A DNA stretch of 64,000 nucleotides from Streptomyces roseirectus (GTDB lineage Bacteria > Actinomycetota > Actinomycetes > Streptomycetales > Streptomycetaceae). The translations under genes and the position numbers were made by a program. Shown here piece by piece: positions 26,214 through 37,726 of the stretch. The notes under the pieces were generated by a model, which saw nothing but the letters and a program-made list of their open reading frames with translations, was not told where the DNA came from and ran no database searches. The stretch spans positions 7,090,001-7,154,000 of the forward strand of contig NZ_CP060828.1 of NCBI RefSeq assembly GCF_014489635.1, in the 5' to 3' direction. The stretch's first letter is position 1. Every line of letters starts with the position of its first letter.

Positions 26214-28286
26214 ATGGCCGATCCCTCCAGCTACCGCCCTCAGCCGGGCGCGATCCCGGAGTCCCCGGGGGTGTACAAGTTCCGCGACGAGCACCGTCGG
26301 GTGATCTACGTCGGGAAGGCGAAGAGCCTGCGGCAGAGGCTGGGGAGCTACTTCCAGGACCTCGCGGGACTGCACCCGCGCACCCGGACGATGGTGACGA
26401 CGGCCGCGTCGGTGGAGTGGACCGTGGTGTCCACGGAGGTCGAGGCGCTGCAGCTGGAGTACTCCTGGATCAAGGAGTACGACCCGCGGTTCAACGTGAA
26501 GTACCGCGACGACAAGAGCTACCCGTACCTCGCGGTGACGATGAACGAGGAGTACCCGCGGGTCCAGGTGATGCGGGGTCAGAAGAAGAAGGGCGTGCGG
26601 TACTTCGGCCCGTACGGGCACGCGTGGGCGATCCGGGACACGGTGGACCTGCTGCTGCGGGTGTTCCCGGTGCGGACGTGCTCGGCGGGGGTGTTCAAGA
26701 ACGCGGCGCGCACGGGACGGCCGTGTCTGCTGGGGTACATCGGGAAGTGCTCGGCGCCGTGCGTGGCGAAGGTCTCCGCCGAGGAGCACCGCGAACTGGC
26801 CGAGGAGTTCTGCGACTTCATGACCGGGCGGACGGGGACGTACCTGCGCCGCCTGGAGAAGCAGATGGTGGCCGCGGCCGACGAGATGGAGTACGAGCGG
26901 GCGGCCCGCCTGCGGGACGACATCGAGGCCCTGAAGAAGGCCATGGAGAAGAGCGCGGTGGTCCTCGCGGACGCGACGGACGCCGACCTGATCGCGGTCG
27001 CGGAGGACGAGCTGGAGGCGGCCGTCCAGATCTTCCACGTGCGGGGCGGCCGGGTGCGGGGCCAGCGCGGGTGGGTCACGGACCGGGTGGAGGAGGTGAC
27101 GACCGCCGGCCTCGTGGAGCACGCCCTCCAGCAGCTCTACGGCGAGGAGAGCGGGGACGCGGTGCCGAAGGAGGTGCTGGTTCCGGCACTGCCGGAGCCG
27201 GTGGAGCCGGTCCAGGAGTGGCTGGCCGGGCGGCGCGGCGCCGGTGTCTCCCTGCGGATCCCGCAGCGCGGCGACAAGCGGGCCCTGATGGAGACCGTCG
27301 CGCGCAACGCGCAGCAGGCTCTGGCGCTGCACAAGACGAAGCGGGCCTCCGACCTCACGACCCGCTCCCGCGCGCTGGAGGAGATCGCCGAGGCCCTGGA
27401 CCTGGACAGCGCGCCCCTGCGTATCGAGTGCTTCGACATCTCCCACCTCCAGGGCGACGACGTCGTGGCCTCCATGGTCGTCTTCGAGGACGGCTTGGCC
27501 CGCAAGAGCGAGTACCGGCGCTTCCAGATCAAGGGGTTCGAGGGCCAGGACGACGTCCGCTCGATGCACGAGGTGATCACCCGCCGCTTCCGCCGCTACC
27601 TCGCGGAGAAGGAGCGCACCGGCGAGTGGACCGACGACGAGCCCCCGGCCGACGGCGCCACCCCGGCCGGCACCGACACCCCTGCTGCCCCTGACGGCGT
27701 CACCCCGCCCGCCCCCACGACCCCCGCCACCCCCGGCAACGCCTTCACCGAGGAAGACGGCCGTCCCAAGAAGTTCGCCTACCCCCCACAGCTCCTGGTC
27801 GTCGACGGCGGCCAGCCCCAGGTGGCCGCGGCCAAGCGCGCGCTGGACGAGCTGGGGATCGACGACATCGCGGTGTGCGGCCTGGCCAAGCGCCTCGAAG
27901 AGGTGTGGCTGCCGGGCGAGGACGACCCCGTGGTCATGCCACGCACCAGCGAGGGCCTGTACCTTCTGCAACGCGTGCGCGACGAGGCGCACCGGTTCGC
28001 GATCACTTATCAGCGCACCAAACGGGCCAAGAGGTTCCGCGCGGGCCCGCTGGACGACGTACCGGGACTGGGCGAGACCCGTAAACAGGCGCTGATCAAG
28101 CACTTCGGCTCGGTGAAAAAGCTGCGTTCCGCAACGATCGACCAGATCTGTGAGGTTCCGGGCATAGGTCGTAAGACGGCTGAAACCATCGCCGCGGCCC
28201 TCGACCGGGCGGCCCCCGCGGCCCCCGCTGTCAACACGGCCACGGGAGAGATCATGGAAGACGAAGAACGGGGTCAGGAGCCATGA
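26214..28286 (+). CDS. uvrC: UvrABC excinuclease subunit C
   Basis: A 690-residue dual-incision nuclease. The GIY-YIG domain is at about residues 15-95 ([25 protein letters not shown]). The Cys-rich segment RTCSAGVF...[13 protein letters not shown] follows, then the UVR motif [19 protein letters not shown] near 215-240. The RNase H-like endonuclease domain holds [11 protein letters not shown] and [10 protein letters not shown]. The tandem helix-hairpin-helix at the end reads [22 protein letters not shown] and [17 protein letters not shown] Pro/Thr/Ala-rich insert (bases about 27640-27760) interrupts the nuclease domain. First gene of an operon with rapZ, yvcK and whiA, with 4-nt overlaps to the next gene. 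Confidence 0.98.
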   Translation: MADPSSYRPQPGAIPESPGVYKFRDEHRRVIYVGKAKSLRQRLGSYFQDLAGLHPRTRTMVTTAASVEWTVVSTEVEALQLEYSWIKEYDPRFNVKYRDDKSYPYLAVTMNEEYPRVQVMRGQKKKGVRYFGPYGHAWAIRDTVDLLLRVFPVRTCSAGVFKNAARTGRPCLLGYIGKCSAPCVAKVSAEEHRELAEEFCDFMTGRTGTYLRRLEKQMVAAADEMEYERAARLRDDIEALKKAMEKSAVVLADATDADLIAVAEDELEAAVQIFHVRGGRVRGQRGWVTDRVEEVTTAGLVEHALQQLYGEESGDAVPKEVLVPALPEPVEPVQEWLAGRRGAGVSLRIPQRGDKRALMETVARNAQQALALHKTKRASDLTTRSRALEEIAEALDLDSAPLRIECFDISHLQGDDVVASMVVFEDGLARKSEYRRFQIKGFEGQDDVRSMHEVITRRFRRYLAEKERTGEWTDDEPPADGATPAGTDTPAAPDGVTPPAPTTPATPGNAFTEEDGRPKKFAYPPQLLVVDGGQPQVAAAKRALDELGIDDIAVCGLAKRLEEVWLPGEDDPVVMPRTSEGLYLLQRVRDEAHRFAITYQRTKRAKRFRAGPLDDVPGLGETRKQALIKHFGSVKKLRSATIDQICEVPGIGRKTAETIAAALDRAAPAAPAVNTATGEIMEDEERGQEP

Positions 28287-29221
28287 CCGAGCACGAAGCA
28301 CGCCAGGAAGACGGAGCACAGGTGAGTACCGACACCCCATCGCCCGGGATCCCCGAAGCGGCGATCCCCGAGCTGGTGATCATCTCCGGCATGTCAGGGG
28401 CAGGCCGTTCCACGGCCGCCAAGTGTCTGGAGGACCTCGGCTGGTTCGTCGTCGACAACCTGCCGCCCGCCCTGATCCCCACCATGGTGGAGCTGGGCGC
28501 CCGCTCCCAGGGGAACGTGGCGAGGATCGCGGTCGTCGTGGACGTCCGCGGCCGGCGCTTCTTCGACAACCTCCGGGAGTCCCTGGCCGACCTGGAGTCC
28601 AAGCACGTCACCCGCCGGATCGTGTTCCTGGAGTCCTCGGACGACGCCCTGGTGCGCCGCTTCGAGGGAGTGCGCCGCCCGCACCCCCTCCAGGGCGACG
28701 GCCGCATCGTCGACGGCATCGCCGCCGAACGCGAGCTGCTGCGCGAGCTGCGCGGGGACGCCGACCTGGTGATCGACACCTCCAGCCTCAACGTCCACGA
28801 GCTGCGCGCCAAGATGGACGCCCAGTTCGCGGGCGAGGAGGAGCCCGAGCTGCGGGCCACCGTCATGTCGTTCGGGTTCAAGTACGGCCTCCCGGTCGAC
28901 GCCGACCTGGTCGTCGACATGCGCTTCCTGCCCAACCCGCACTGGGTCCCGGAGCTGCGTCCCTACACCGGGCTCAACGAGGAGGTCGCCGCGTACGTCC
29001 TCAGCCAGCCCGGCGCGAAGGAGTTCCTGGACCGGTACACGGAGCTTCTCCAGCTGATTGCCGCGGGCTACCGTCGTGAGGGCAAGCGGTACGTGACCGT
29101 CGCCGTCGGCTGTACGGGCGGCAAGCACCGGTCCGTGGCGATGTCGGAGAAGCTCGCCGCGCGACTCGCGGCCGAGGGCGTGGAGACGGTGGTCGTACAC
29201 CGGGACATGGGACGGGAATGA
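28283..29221 (+). CDS. rapZ: RapZ/YvcJ-family nucleotide-binding RNase adapter
   Basis: A 312-residue P-loop protein. Walker A is GMSGAGRST, where the usual Lys is replaced by Arg as is common in this family. It continues with [32 protein letters not shown] and ends with [21 protein letters not shown]. coli RapZ delivers a small RNA to RNase E. In actinobacteria the role is less clear, and its constant linkage to yvcK and whiA is the conserved feature. About 30 residues before the P-loop are variable. ATG overlaps the uvrC stop by 4 nt, and its own stop overlaps yvcK by 4 nt. Confidence 0.95.
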   Translation: MTEHEARQEDGAQVSTDTPSPGIPEAAIPELVIISGMSGAGRSTAAKCLEDLGWFVVDNLPPALIPTMVELGARSQGNVARIAVVVDVRGRRFFDNLRESLADLESKHVTRRIVFLESSDDALVRRFEGVRRPHPLQGDGRIVDGIAAERELLRELRGDADLVIDTSSLNVHELRAKMDAQFAGEEEPELRATVMSFGFKYGLPVDADLVVDMRFLPNPHWVPELRPYTGLNEEVAAYVLSQPGAKEFLDRYTELLQLIAAGYRREGKRYVTVAVGCTGGKHRSVAMSEKLAARLAAEGVETVVVHRDMGRE

Positions 29222-30294
29222 CAGGACGTACTCCGCGGCTGGGCCGGCTGCGCAGGGGGGGGCCCGAGGGACAGTCGGGGCGGGCGGGCCGGCCGGTCGA
29301 GGTGCGCGGGGCGAGGCCGCGCCGCAGGGGCGCCCAGCCCAAGGTCGTCGCGCTCGGCGGCGGCATGGGCCTGTCGGCCTCGCTCGCCGCACTGCGCCGG
29401 ATCACCGGCGACCTCACCGCCGTCGTCACCGTCGCCGACGACGGCGGCTCCAGCGGGCGGCTGCGGGACGAGCTGGGCGTGCTGCCGCCCGGCGACCTGC
29501 GCAAGGCGCTCGCCGCGCTGTGCGGGGACGACGACTGGGGGCAGACCTGGGCGCGGGTCGTGCAGCACCGCTTCCAGTCCCAGGGGGAGATCAACGGGCA
29601 CGCGGTCGGCAACCTCCTGATCGTCGCCCTGTGGGAACAGCTCGGGGACCACGTCCAGGCGCTCGACCTGGTCGGCAAGCTGCTGGGGGCGCACGGCAGG
29701 GTGCTGCCGATGTCGGCCGTCCCGCTGGAGCTCCAGGCGCTGGTCAAGGGGCACGACCCGGCGCGGCCGGACGACGTGGACACCGTGCGCGGGCAGGCGA
29801 CGGTGGCGCTGACGCCCGGCGAGGTGCAGTCCGTGCACGTCGTGCCGCACGACCCGCCCGCCGTGCCGGAGGCGGTGGCGGCCGTCATGGACGCCGACTG
29901 GGTGGTTCTGGGGCCCGGCTCCTGGTTCTCCTCCGTCATCCCCCACCTGCTGGTCCCGGAGCTGCTGGACGCGCTGACCGCGACCAAGGCGCGCCGGGTC
30001 CTCTCGCTGAATCTCGCCCCGCAGCCGGGCGAAACAGACGGGTTCTCCCCGCAGCGTCATTTGGAGGTTTTGGGGCGACACGCCCCTAAACTCGCCCTGG
30101 ACGTGGTGCTGGCCGACGAGGCCGCCGTGCCCGACCGCGAATCCCTGACCGACGCCGCCAAACCGTTCGGGGCCGCGGTCGAGCTGGCGCCGGTGGCCCG
30201 GCCCGACGGGACTCCGCGGCATGACCCGGAGCTGCTGGCCGCCGCGTACGACCGTATTTTTCGGATGCATGGAAGGATCGGCCCATGGCGATGA
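29218..30294 (+). CDS. yvcK: YvcK/CofD-like protein (gluconeogenesis factor family)
   Basis: A 358-residue Rossmann-type protein of the CofD/YvcK family. An Arg/Gly-rich N-terminal extension of about 40 residues precedes [21 protein letters not shown]. Also present are [46 protein letters not shown] and [22 protein letters not shown]. In Bacillus YvcK binds UDP-GlcNAc and affects cell wall and gluconeogenic growth. No catalytic function is proven. It overlaps rapZ by 4 nt and whiA by 10 nt. The 3' part of the gene carries a GACAC-centred inverted repeat that may serve the whiA promoter. Confidence 0.93.
   Translation: MTGRTPRLGRLRRGGPEGQSGRAGRPVEVRGARPRRRGAQPKVVALGGGMGLSASLAALRRITGDLTAVVTVADDGGSSGRLRDELGVLPPGDLRKALAALCGDDDWGQTWARVVQHRFQSQGEINGHAVGNLLIVALWEQLGDHVQALDLVGKLLGAHGRVLPMSAVPLELQALVKGHDPARPDDVDTVRGQATVALTPGEVQSVHVVPHDPPAVPEAVAAVMDADWVVLGPGSWFSSVIPHLLVPELLDALTATKARRVLSLNLAPQPGETDGFSPQRHLEVLGRHAPKLALDVVLADEAAVPDRESLTDAAKPFGAAVELAPVARPDGTPRHDPELLAAAYDRIFRMHGRIGPWR
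30072..30086 (+). promoter_or_regulatory. GACAC-containing inverted repeat upstream of whiA, possible WhiA site
   Basis: GGGGCG-ACA-CGCCCC with GACAC at 30077-30081, about 200 bp before whiA and inside yvcK. WhiA recognises GACAC and is known to bind near its own promoter in Streptomyces. The site assignment here is inferred from motif and position. Confidence 0.5.
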
Positions 30295-31274
30295 CGGCAG
30301 CGGTGAAGGACGAGATCTCCCGGCTCCCCGTCACCCGGACCTGCTGCAGAAAAGCGGAGGTCTCGGCCATCCTGCGGTTCGCCGGCGGCCTGCACCTGGT
30401 GAGCGGGCGGATCGTGATCGAGGCGGAGCTGGACACGGCGATGGCGGCCCGCCGGCTCAAGCGGGACATCCTGGAGATCTTCGGGCACAGCTCGGAGCTG
30501 ATCGTGATGGCGCCGGGCGGGCTGCGCAGGGGTTCGCGGTACGTCGTGCGGGTGGTCGCCGGCGGTGACCAGCTCGCGCGCCAGACGGGCCTGGTGGACG
30601 GCCGCGGCCGGCCCATCCGGGGCCTGCCCCCGCAGGTCGTCTCCGGGGCCACCTGCGACGCCGAGGCGGCCTGGCGCGGGGCCTTCCTCGCGCACGGTTC
30701 GCTCACCGAGCCGGGGCGCTCGTCGTCCCTCGAAGTGACCTGCCCGGGTCCCGAGGCCGCGCTCGCCCTCGTCGGGGCCGCGCGCCGGCTGTCCATCGGG
30801 GCGAAGGCCCGCGAGGTGCGGGGCGTGGACCGGGTCGTGGTCCGCGACGGCGACGCGATCGGGGCGCTGCTCACCCGGCTCGGGGCGCACGAGTCGGTGC
30901 TGGCCTGGGAGGAGCGCCGGATGCGCCGCGAGGTGCGCGCCACCGCGAACCGCCTCGCCAACTTCGACGACGCGAACCTGCGCCGTTCGGCCCGTGCCGC
31001 CGTCGCCGCCGGGGCCCGCGTCCAGCGCGCCCTGGAGATCCTGGGCGACGAGGTCCCCGAGCACCTCGCCGCCGCCGGGCGCCTGCGCATGGACCACAAG
31101 CAGGCGTCCCTCGAAGAGCTGGGCGCCCTCGCCGACCCGCCGCTCACCAAGGACGCCGTCGCCGGCCGCATCCGCCGTCTGCTCGCGATGGCCGACAAGC
31201 GCGCCAGCGACCTCGGAATCCCGAGCACGGAGGCGAACCTCAGCGAGGAACTGGCGGACAACTTGGCAGGCTGA
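30285..31274 (+). CDS. whiA: Sporulation transcription regulator WhiA
   Basis: A 329-residue WhiA, the developmental regulator that works with WhiB to start sporulation septation in aerial hyphae. The N-terminus ([35 protein letters not shown]) and the middle form the degenerate homing-endonuclease-like fold. The C-terminal DNA-binding part contains [52 protein letters not shown], a helix-turn-helix. ATG at 30285 overlaps the end of yvcK. A perfect 12-bp hairpin follows the gene. The uvrC-rapZ-yvcK-whiA linkage is a standard actinobacterial arrangement. Confidence 0.97.
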   Translation: MAMTAAVKDEISRLPVTRTCCRKAEVSAILRFAGGLHLVSGRIVIEAELDTAMAARRLKRDILEIFGHSSELIVMAPGGLRRGSRYVVRVVAGGDQLARQTGLVDGRGRPIRGLPPQVVSGATCDAEAAWRGAFLAHGSLTEPGRSSSLEVTCPGPEAALALVGAARRLSIGAKAREVRGVDRVVVRDGDAIGALLTRLGAHESVLAWEERRMRREVRATANRLANFDDANLRRSARAAVAAGARVQRALEILGDEVPEHLAAAGRLRMDHKQASLEELGALADPPLTKDAVAGRIRRLLAMADKRASDLGIPSTEANLSEELADNLAG

Positions 31275-31378
31275 GGCCCCGGTACACAACTGGCCCCCAG
31301 CACAACTGCCCCCACACATAGCTGCCCCCGCACACACGTGCCGGCGCGCTTGTCGCGGGGGCGAGCACAGCCAGCCAC

Positions 31379-31412
31379 AGAGGCGCCGCCCCACACACGA
31401 GGCGGCGCCTCT
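31379..31412 (+). terminator. whiA terminator hairpin
   Basis: Perfect 12-bp stem AGAGGCGCCGCC (31379-31390) / GGCGGCGCCTCT (31401-31412) with a 10-nt loop, about 105 nt after the whiA stop. Confidence 0.75.
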
Positions 31413-31502
31413 CCGCTCCCCGGAGGCCGGACCGCGCCCCGACGGTGGCCCCTGCGCCGCGCCGCCGGCGTCTCCGCTCCCCGGAGGCCGGGCCGAGCCC
31501 CC

Positions 31503-31630
31503 TTGCACCGCCGGGTCGGGCCGCGCCCCCCTTGCACCGCCGGGTCGGGCCGAGCCCCCCTTGCGCCGCCGGGTCGGGCCGCGCCCCCTTGCACCGCCGG
31601 GCCGGACCGCGCCCCCCTTGCCCCGCCGGG
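31503..31630. repeat. 29-bp C-rich tandem repeat, about 4.4 copies
   Basis: Units begin at 31503, 31532, 31561, 31589 and 31618. Consensus starts TTGCACCGCCGGGTCGGGCC and ends in a run of five to six C. Copies 1 and 2 differ at one base, and later copies diverge or lose a C. No spacers are present, so this is a slippage-type minisatellite and not a CRISPR array. Confidence 0.85.
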
Positions 31631-32173
31631 CGCCTACCCCGCCCGGCCCGGCCAGGCGCCCGCCTCGCCCGCCCGCCCGGCCCCCTCGCATCGCCGGGCG
31701 CTCTCCTCACACTGCCCGGCGCCGCCTCGCCCGCCCCGGCCCCCCCGTACACCGGCGGGCGCCCCCTCGCTCCTCCCACCGCCAGTCGCCCACACACCGC
31801 CGCGCGCCCCCTCACACCGCCCGGCGGAGCCCCGCTCCAGCCCGGCTTGAGTGGCGCTGGAGACCGGCGCTCTTCGGCCGGCCGCCCCGCCGAGGACCGG
31901 TCGAGAACCGGCCCAGGACAGCCCCAGGACCGCCGCCCCCGCAGCGCCACTTGACGCCCCGCCGGCTCCCCCGACGTCCTTCCCGCCACCCCTCCCATCA
32001 CCCCACCCGCCCCAACCCCCCATACCCAGAACCCCCCTGACGCCCCGTCACCCACCCCCTCAAGATTGACCCATACGTGCGACTTACCCCCGAGGCCCCC
32101 TTGACGGGGAGATGTCGGTGTCATGAGCCTGGCACCTGTTCGTGGATGTGGAGGACCAGGGCTAGGGGAGTTC

Positions 32174-35140
32174 ATGAGACGCAGAGCGAGATCGATCCTC
32201 GCTGTAGGGGCGCTGCTGGCCGGCGGAGCCACCGTGGCGCCGATCGCGCAGGCGCAGCAGGGGCAGCAGACGCAGCAGGGGGAGACGCGGGGCGGGGACG
32301 AGGTCAAGGTCTTCCGGGCCGAAGTCACCAAGGCCCAGGTGCCGTTGCTGCTCGCGGCGGGCCAGGACGGGCACGAGCTCAGCGAGACCGTGCCGGACAA
32401 GGGCACGGCCACCGTCGAGGTCTATCTGACCGACGGTCAGGCGAAGGCGCTGGAGGGACAGGGCGTCGGCCTCACCGAGCACGAGCTGTCCGCGAAGGCG
32501 GAGCGGCGGGTGGACGCCGCGGCGGACGGGGTCTTCCGCCCGTACAGCGGCAGCGGCGGCCTGAAGGAGGAGATCGTCAGGGCGGGGCAGGACAACCCCG
32601 GCCTGACCAAGGTGGTCTCCATCGGCAAGACCGTGAACGGCCAGGACATCCTCGCGCTGAAGCTCACCAAGAACGCGAAGAAGAGCAAGGACGGCAGCAA
32701 ACCGGCCGTCCTGTACCTCTCCAACCAGCACGCGCGCGAGTGGATCACCCCGGAGATGACCCGGCGGCTGATGCACCACTACCTGGACAACTACCGGACG
32801 GACCAGCGGATCAGGAAGCTGGTCGACTCGACCGAGCTGTGGTTCGTGCTCTCGGCCAACCCCGACGGCTACGACCACACGTTCAAGGACTCCTCGACCC
32901 GCCTGTGGCGCAAGAACCTGCGCGACGTCAACGGCGACGGCGTCATCTCGACCGGCGACGGCGTCGACCTGAACCGCAACTTCGCCTACAAGTGGGGCTA
33001 CGACGACGAGGGTTCGTCCCCGAACCCCACCAGCGAGACCTACCGCGGCGCGGGCCCGTCCTCCGAGCCGGAGACGAAGGCGCTGGACGCGTTCGAGAAG
33101 CGGATCGGCTTCGAGTACGGCATCAACTACCACTCCGCGGCCCAGCTGATCCTGTACGGCGTCGGCTGGCAGGTCGCCACGAACACCCCGGACGACGTCG
33201 CCTACCGGGCGCTCGCCGGGACCCCCGAGAACCCGGCGGTCCCGGGCTACCGCCCGCAGGTGTCCTCGGAGCTCTACACCACCAACGGCGAGGCGGACGG
33301 CCACGCGTCGAACGTCAACGGGGTCGCGATGTTCACCCCCGAGATGTCGACCTGCCAGACGGCCTCGAACCTGGACCCGAACGACCAGTGGAACGCGGCC
33401 GACTGCCGCTCGGTCTTCAACTTCCCGGACGACGAGAAGCTGATCCAGCAGGAGTTCGCGAAGAACATCCCCTTCGCGCTCTCCGTCGCCGAGTCCGCCG
33501 CGACCCCGGACCGGCCGAAGTCCCCGGTCGGCACGCCCGCCGCCGACTTCACGCTCGCCCCCTTCACCACCTCGTACGCGCGCGGCGCCGACCAGGAGGT
33601 CTCCGTCGTCGCCCGCAAGGCGCTGCGCGACAAGCGGCTCACCTACCGCGTCGACGGCGGCCGTCCGCACAGCACGGCGCTGAGGGCGTGGAAGGGCGGC
33701 GAGACGTTCGGCGGCGAGGACAACCTCTACTTCGACGAGTACCGGGCGAAGGTCAGGGGCGGCCGACCCGGCGACAAGGTCGAGGTGTGGTTCACCGGCG
33801 TCACGAAGGCCGGCAAGCGCGTCACCAGCGCCCGCTTCACGTACACGGTCGCTCCGCGCGCCACGGCGGACACGCTGGTCGTCGCCGAGGAGGGCGCCGC
33901 CGCGACGCAGGCGCGGGTGTACGTCGACGCGCTGGGGGCCAACGGCCGCAGGGCGGTCGTGTGGGACGTCGCGAAGCAGGGCGTGCCCGACGCGCTCGGC
34001 GTCCTCAAGCACTTCAGGACCGTCGTCCACTACACGGGCGCGGCCGTCCCCGGCAACCCGACGCAGCTCGAACTGCGGGCCTACCTCAACGAGGGCGGCA
34101 AGCTCGTCGAGGCCGGTGAACAGGCGGGCGGCGAGGTCGACCTCGGCGACGGCACCCCCTCCGACGACTTCAGCCAGTACTACCTGGGCGCCTACTCGCG
34201 GACGTCCGTCTCGGGCGCGACCGGCTTCACCGGCGCGGGCCGGCTGAACGGCTTCGCGGGCCTGCTCGCCGGCGCCCCCGGCAACCCCCTCGACACGGCC
34301 GGCACCTACAGCGTCACCTCCGACGAACTCCCGGCCGACCAGTACCCCCAGTTCGCCGGCGCGGGCGCGGGCCGGTACGCCGGGGCGGTCAACCCCTACG
34401 GGCCGTACTCGGGGTCGTACATGGCCGCGGCCGTCCACACGGACGACGCCTACAAGCGGCTGACCCGGACCGTCGACCTCACCTCGGTCACCGCGGGTCA
34501 GCAGCCGACGCTGCGGGCGCGGCTGTTCTGGGACACCGAGAAGGGGTACGACAACGCGTTCGTCGAGGCCCACACCGCCGGCGGCGCCGACTGGACGACC
34601 CTGCCGGAGAAGAACGGCGCGAGCGGCACCGCCGTCCCGGCGGAGTGCGGCGCCGGGTTCTACCTCGGGGAACACCCCTGGCTGAGCCACTACCTGACCC
34701 TGACGGGCGGCGCCTGCACCGCCACCGGGACCTCCGGCTCCTGGAACGCCTTCACCGGCACCTCCACCGGCTGGCAGCTCGTCGAGTTCGACCTGAGCGC
34801 GTACGCCGGCAAGCGCGTCGAGCTGTCCTTCGCCTACGTCTCCGACCCGGCCACCGGCGGCCACGGCGTGTTCCTGGACGACGCCTCGGTCGTCGTCGGC
34901 GGTACGGACACCGGTACCGAGGGCTTCGAGACGTCGCTGGGCGCCTGGCAGGTCACCGGCCCGCCGGCGGGCAGTCCGGCGGTGCTGAAGGACTGGACGC
35001 GCACGGGCGCGCTGTTCCAGACGTACGGCGCGATCACCACCGACGACACCGTGCTCCTCGGCTTCGGCCTGGAGCACCTGACGTCGGCGGCGGAGCGCAA
35101 GGCGCTCATCGGAAAGGCCCTCGCCTCACTTGAGAGGTGA
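32174..35140 (+). CDS. Secreted M14-family zinc carboxypeptidase, multidomain
   Basis: A 988-residue exported protease. Signal peptide residues 1-28 (MRRRARSILAVGALLAGG...AQAQ) are followed by a Gln/Gly-rich stretch and a propeptide-like domain. The M14 catalytic domain starts near 140. Zinc ligands lie in SNQHAREWITPE (His and Glu near 186-189) and INYHSAAQLI (His near 320). DLNRNFAYKWGYDDEGSS binds substrate, and the catalytic Glu is in FTPEMS near 388. Beyond about 450 are beta-rich domains, ending in an immune-inhibitor-A-like module (QPTLRARLFWDTEKGYDNAFVEA, GVFLDDASVV). The ATG at 32174 has GGGGAG 6 nt upstream. Likely role is extracellular protein use. Confidence 0.92.
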   Translation: MRRRARSILAVGALLAGGATVAPIAQAQQGQQTQQGETRGGDEVKVFRAEVTKAQVPLLLAAGQDGHELSETVPDKGTATVEVYLTDGQAKALEGQGVGLTEHELSAKAERRVDAAADGVFRPYSGSGGLKEEIVRAGQDNPGLTKVVSIGKTVNGQDILALKLTKNAKKSKDGSKPAVLYLSNQHAREWITPEMTRRLMHHYLDNYRTDQRIRKLVDSTELWFVLSANPDGYDHTFKDSSTRLWRKNLRDVNGDGVISTGDGVDLNRNFAYKWGYDDEGSSPNPTSETYRGAGPSSEPETKALDAFEKRIGFEYGINYHSAAQLILYGVGWQVATNTPDDVAYRALAGTPENPAVPGYRPQVSSELYTTNGEADGHASNVNGVAMFTPEMSTCQTASNLDPNDQWNAADCRSVFNFPDDEKLIQQEFAKNIPFALSVAESAATPDRPKSPVGTPAADFTLAPFTTSYARGADQEVSVVARKALRDKRLTYRVDGGRPHSTALRAWKGGETFGGEDNLYFDEYRAKVRGGRPGDKVEVWFTGVTKAGKRVTSARFTYTVAPRATADTLVVAEEGAAATQARVYVDALGANGRRAVVWDVAKQGVPDALGVLKHFRTVVHYTGAAVPGNPTQLELRAYLNEGGKLVEAGEQAGGEVDLGDGTPSDDFSQYYLGAYSRTSVSGATGFTGAGRLNGFAGLLAGAPGNPLDTAGTYSVTSDELPADQYPQFAGAGAGRYAGAVNPYGPYSGSYMAAAVHTDDAYKRLTRTVDLTSVTAGQQPTLRARLFWDTEKGYDNAFVEAHTAGGADWTTLPEKNGASGTAVPAECGAGFYLGEHPWLSHYLTLTGGACTATGTSGSWNAFTGTSTGWQLVEFDLSAYAGKRVELSFAYVSDPATGGHGVFLDDASVVVGGTDTGTEGFETSLGAWQVTGPPAGSPAVLKDWTRTGALFQTYGAITTDDTVLLGFGLEHLTSAAERKALIGKALASLER

Positions 35141-35155
35141 ATCGGCCCGGTCAAG

Positions 35156-36379
<1,224 letters not shown>

Positions 36380-36414
36380 TCACCGCCTGACAGGCACCGC
36401 ACAGATGTGAGCCG

Positions 36415-36456
36415 CAGGGCTCGGGCAGCAGACGAGGACGCGCTGCCCGAGCCCTG
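36415..36456 (+). terminator. Hairpin between gap and pgk
   Basis: Perfect 15-bp stem CAGGGCTCGGGCAGC (36415-36429) / GCTGCCCGAGCCCTG (36442-36456) with a 12-nt loop, 35 nt after the gap stop. It is either a terminator of gap or a partial attenuator or mRNA stabiliser within the operon. Confidence 0.75.
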
Positions 36457-36508
36457 ACGTGCGTCACCGCCCTCGTACGATCAAGAGCACCACCCACTGG
36501 AGACTGCA

Positions 36509-37720
36509 TTGAAGACGATCGACGATCTCCTCGCCGAAGGCGTGTCCGGCAAGCGCGTCTTCGTGCGCGCCGACCTCAACGTCCCGCTGGCCGACGGCCT
36601 CATCACCGACGACGGCCGGATCCGCGCCGTGCTGCCCACGATCAAGGCCCTCGCCGAGGCGGGCGCCAAGGTCGTCGTCGCCTCGCACCTCGGCCGCCCC
36701 AAGGGCGCCCCGGACCCCGCGTTCTCGCTGCTGCCCGCCGCCGAACGGCTCGGTGAACTCCTCGACGCCCCCGTCGCCTTCGCGCAGGACACCGTCGGCC
36801 CCGCCGCCCACGACGCCGTGAACGGCCTCGAACCCGGCCAGGTCGCCGTCGTCGAGAACCTGCGCTTCAACGCGGGCGAGACCAGCAAGGACGACACCGA
36901 GCGCGGCGAGTTCGCCGACCGGCTCGCCGCTCTCGCGGACGTCTACGTCGGCGACGGCTTCGGCGCCGTACACCGTAAGCACGCCTCCGTCTTCGACCTG
37001 CCGGGCAAGCTCCCGCACTACGCCGGCTACCTCATCGCCACCGAGGTCGGCGTCCTCAAGAAGCTCACCGAGGACGTCCAGCGGCCCTACGTCGTCGCGC
37101 TCGGCGGCTCCAAGGTCTCCGACAAGCTCGCCGTCATCGACCAGCTCCTGGGCAAGGCCGACCGCATCCTCATCGGCGGCGGCATGGCCTTCACCTTCCT
37201 CAAGGCCCAGGGCCACGAGGTCGGCGCCTCGCTGCTCCAGGAGGACCAGATCCCGGCCGTCACCGAGTACCTGGAGCGCGCCCAGAAGCAGGGCGTCGAA
37301 CTGGTCGTCCCCGTCGACGTCGTCGTCTCGCCCGGCTTCCCGGACCTCAAGGCCAAGGCGCCCACCGAGCACACCGCCGTCGACGCCGGCGCGATGCCCG
37401 AAGGGCAGCTCGGGCTCGACATCGGCCCGAAGACCGGCGCCCTGTACGCGTCCAGGCTCGCCGACGCCGCGACCGTCTTCTGGAACGGTCCCATGGGCGT
37501 CTTCGAGCACCCCGACTACGCCGAGGGCACCAAGGCGGTCGCCCAGGCACTCATCGACTCGGACGGCTTCACCGTCGTCGGTGGCGGAGACTCCGCCGCC
37601 GCCGTGCGCACCCTCGGCTTCGACGAGAACGCGTTCGGCCACATCTCGACCGGCGGGGGTGCTTCCCTCGAATACCTGGAGGGCAAGACGCTCCCCGGTC
37701 TCGCCGCACTGGAGGACTGA
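36509..37720 (+). CDS. pgk: Phosphoglycerate kinase
   Basis: A 403-residue kinase that transfers phosphate from 1,3-bisphosphoglycerate to ADP. Signatures are [13 protein letters not shown] near the N-terminus, [30 protein letters not shown], and the C-terminal nucleotide site [16 protein letters not shown] and [16 protein letters not shown]. The start is a TTG at 36509, supported by GGAG 6 nt upstream and by the conserved start KTIDDLL. tpiA begins 6 nt after its stop. Confidence 0.98.
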   Translation: MKTIDDLLAEGVSGKRVFVRADLNVPLADGLITDDGRIRAVLPTIKALAEAGAKVVVASHLGRPKGAPDPAFSLLPAAERLGELLDAPVAFAQDTVGPAAHDAVNGLEPGQVAVVENLRFNAGETSKDDTERGEFADRLAALADVYVGDGFGAVHRKHASVFDLPGKLPHYAGYLIATEVGVLKKLTEDVQRPYVVALGGSKVSDKLAVIDQLLGKADRILIGGGMAFTFLKAQGHEVGASLLQEDQIPAVTEYLERAQKQGVELVVPVDVVVSPGFPDLKAKAPTEHTAVDAGAMPEGQLGLDIGPKTGALYASRLADAATVFWNGPMGVFEHPDYAEGTKAVAQALIDSDGFTVVGGGDSAAAVRTLGFDENAFGHISTGGGASLEYLEGKTLPGLAALED

Positions 37721-37726
37721 ACCCCG

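Larger units (their letters stand above)
31275..32173. other. Repeat-rich non-coding spacer after whiA
   Basis: About 900 bases with no supportable gene. It holds the whiA terminator hairpin, two copies of a CTCCGCTCCCCGGAGGCCGG block near 31411 and 31472, a 29-bp C-rich tandem repeat at 31503-31630, and further C-rich decayed sequence to about 31850. The right 300 bases hold the promoter region of the carboxypeptidase. Confidence 0.55.

Noticed and set aside
31503..31630. Regular repeats that could look like a CRISPR array
   Set aside because: Units are directly adjacent without spacers, and no cas genes are present.
32112..32120. ATGTCGGTG upstream of the carboxypeptidase gene
   Set aside because: The hexamer 8 nt later (CTGGCA) does not fit TANNNT, so it is not counted as a damage promoter.
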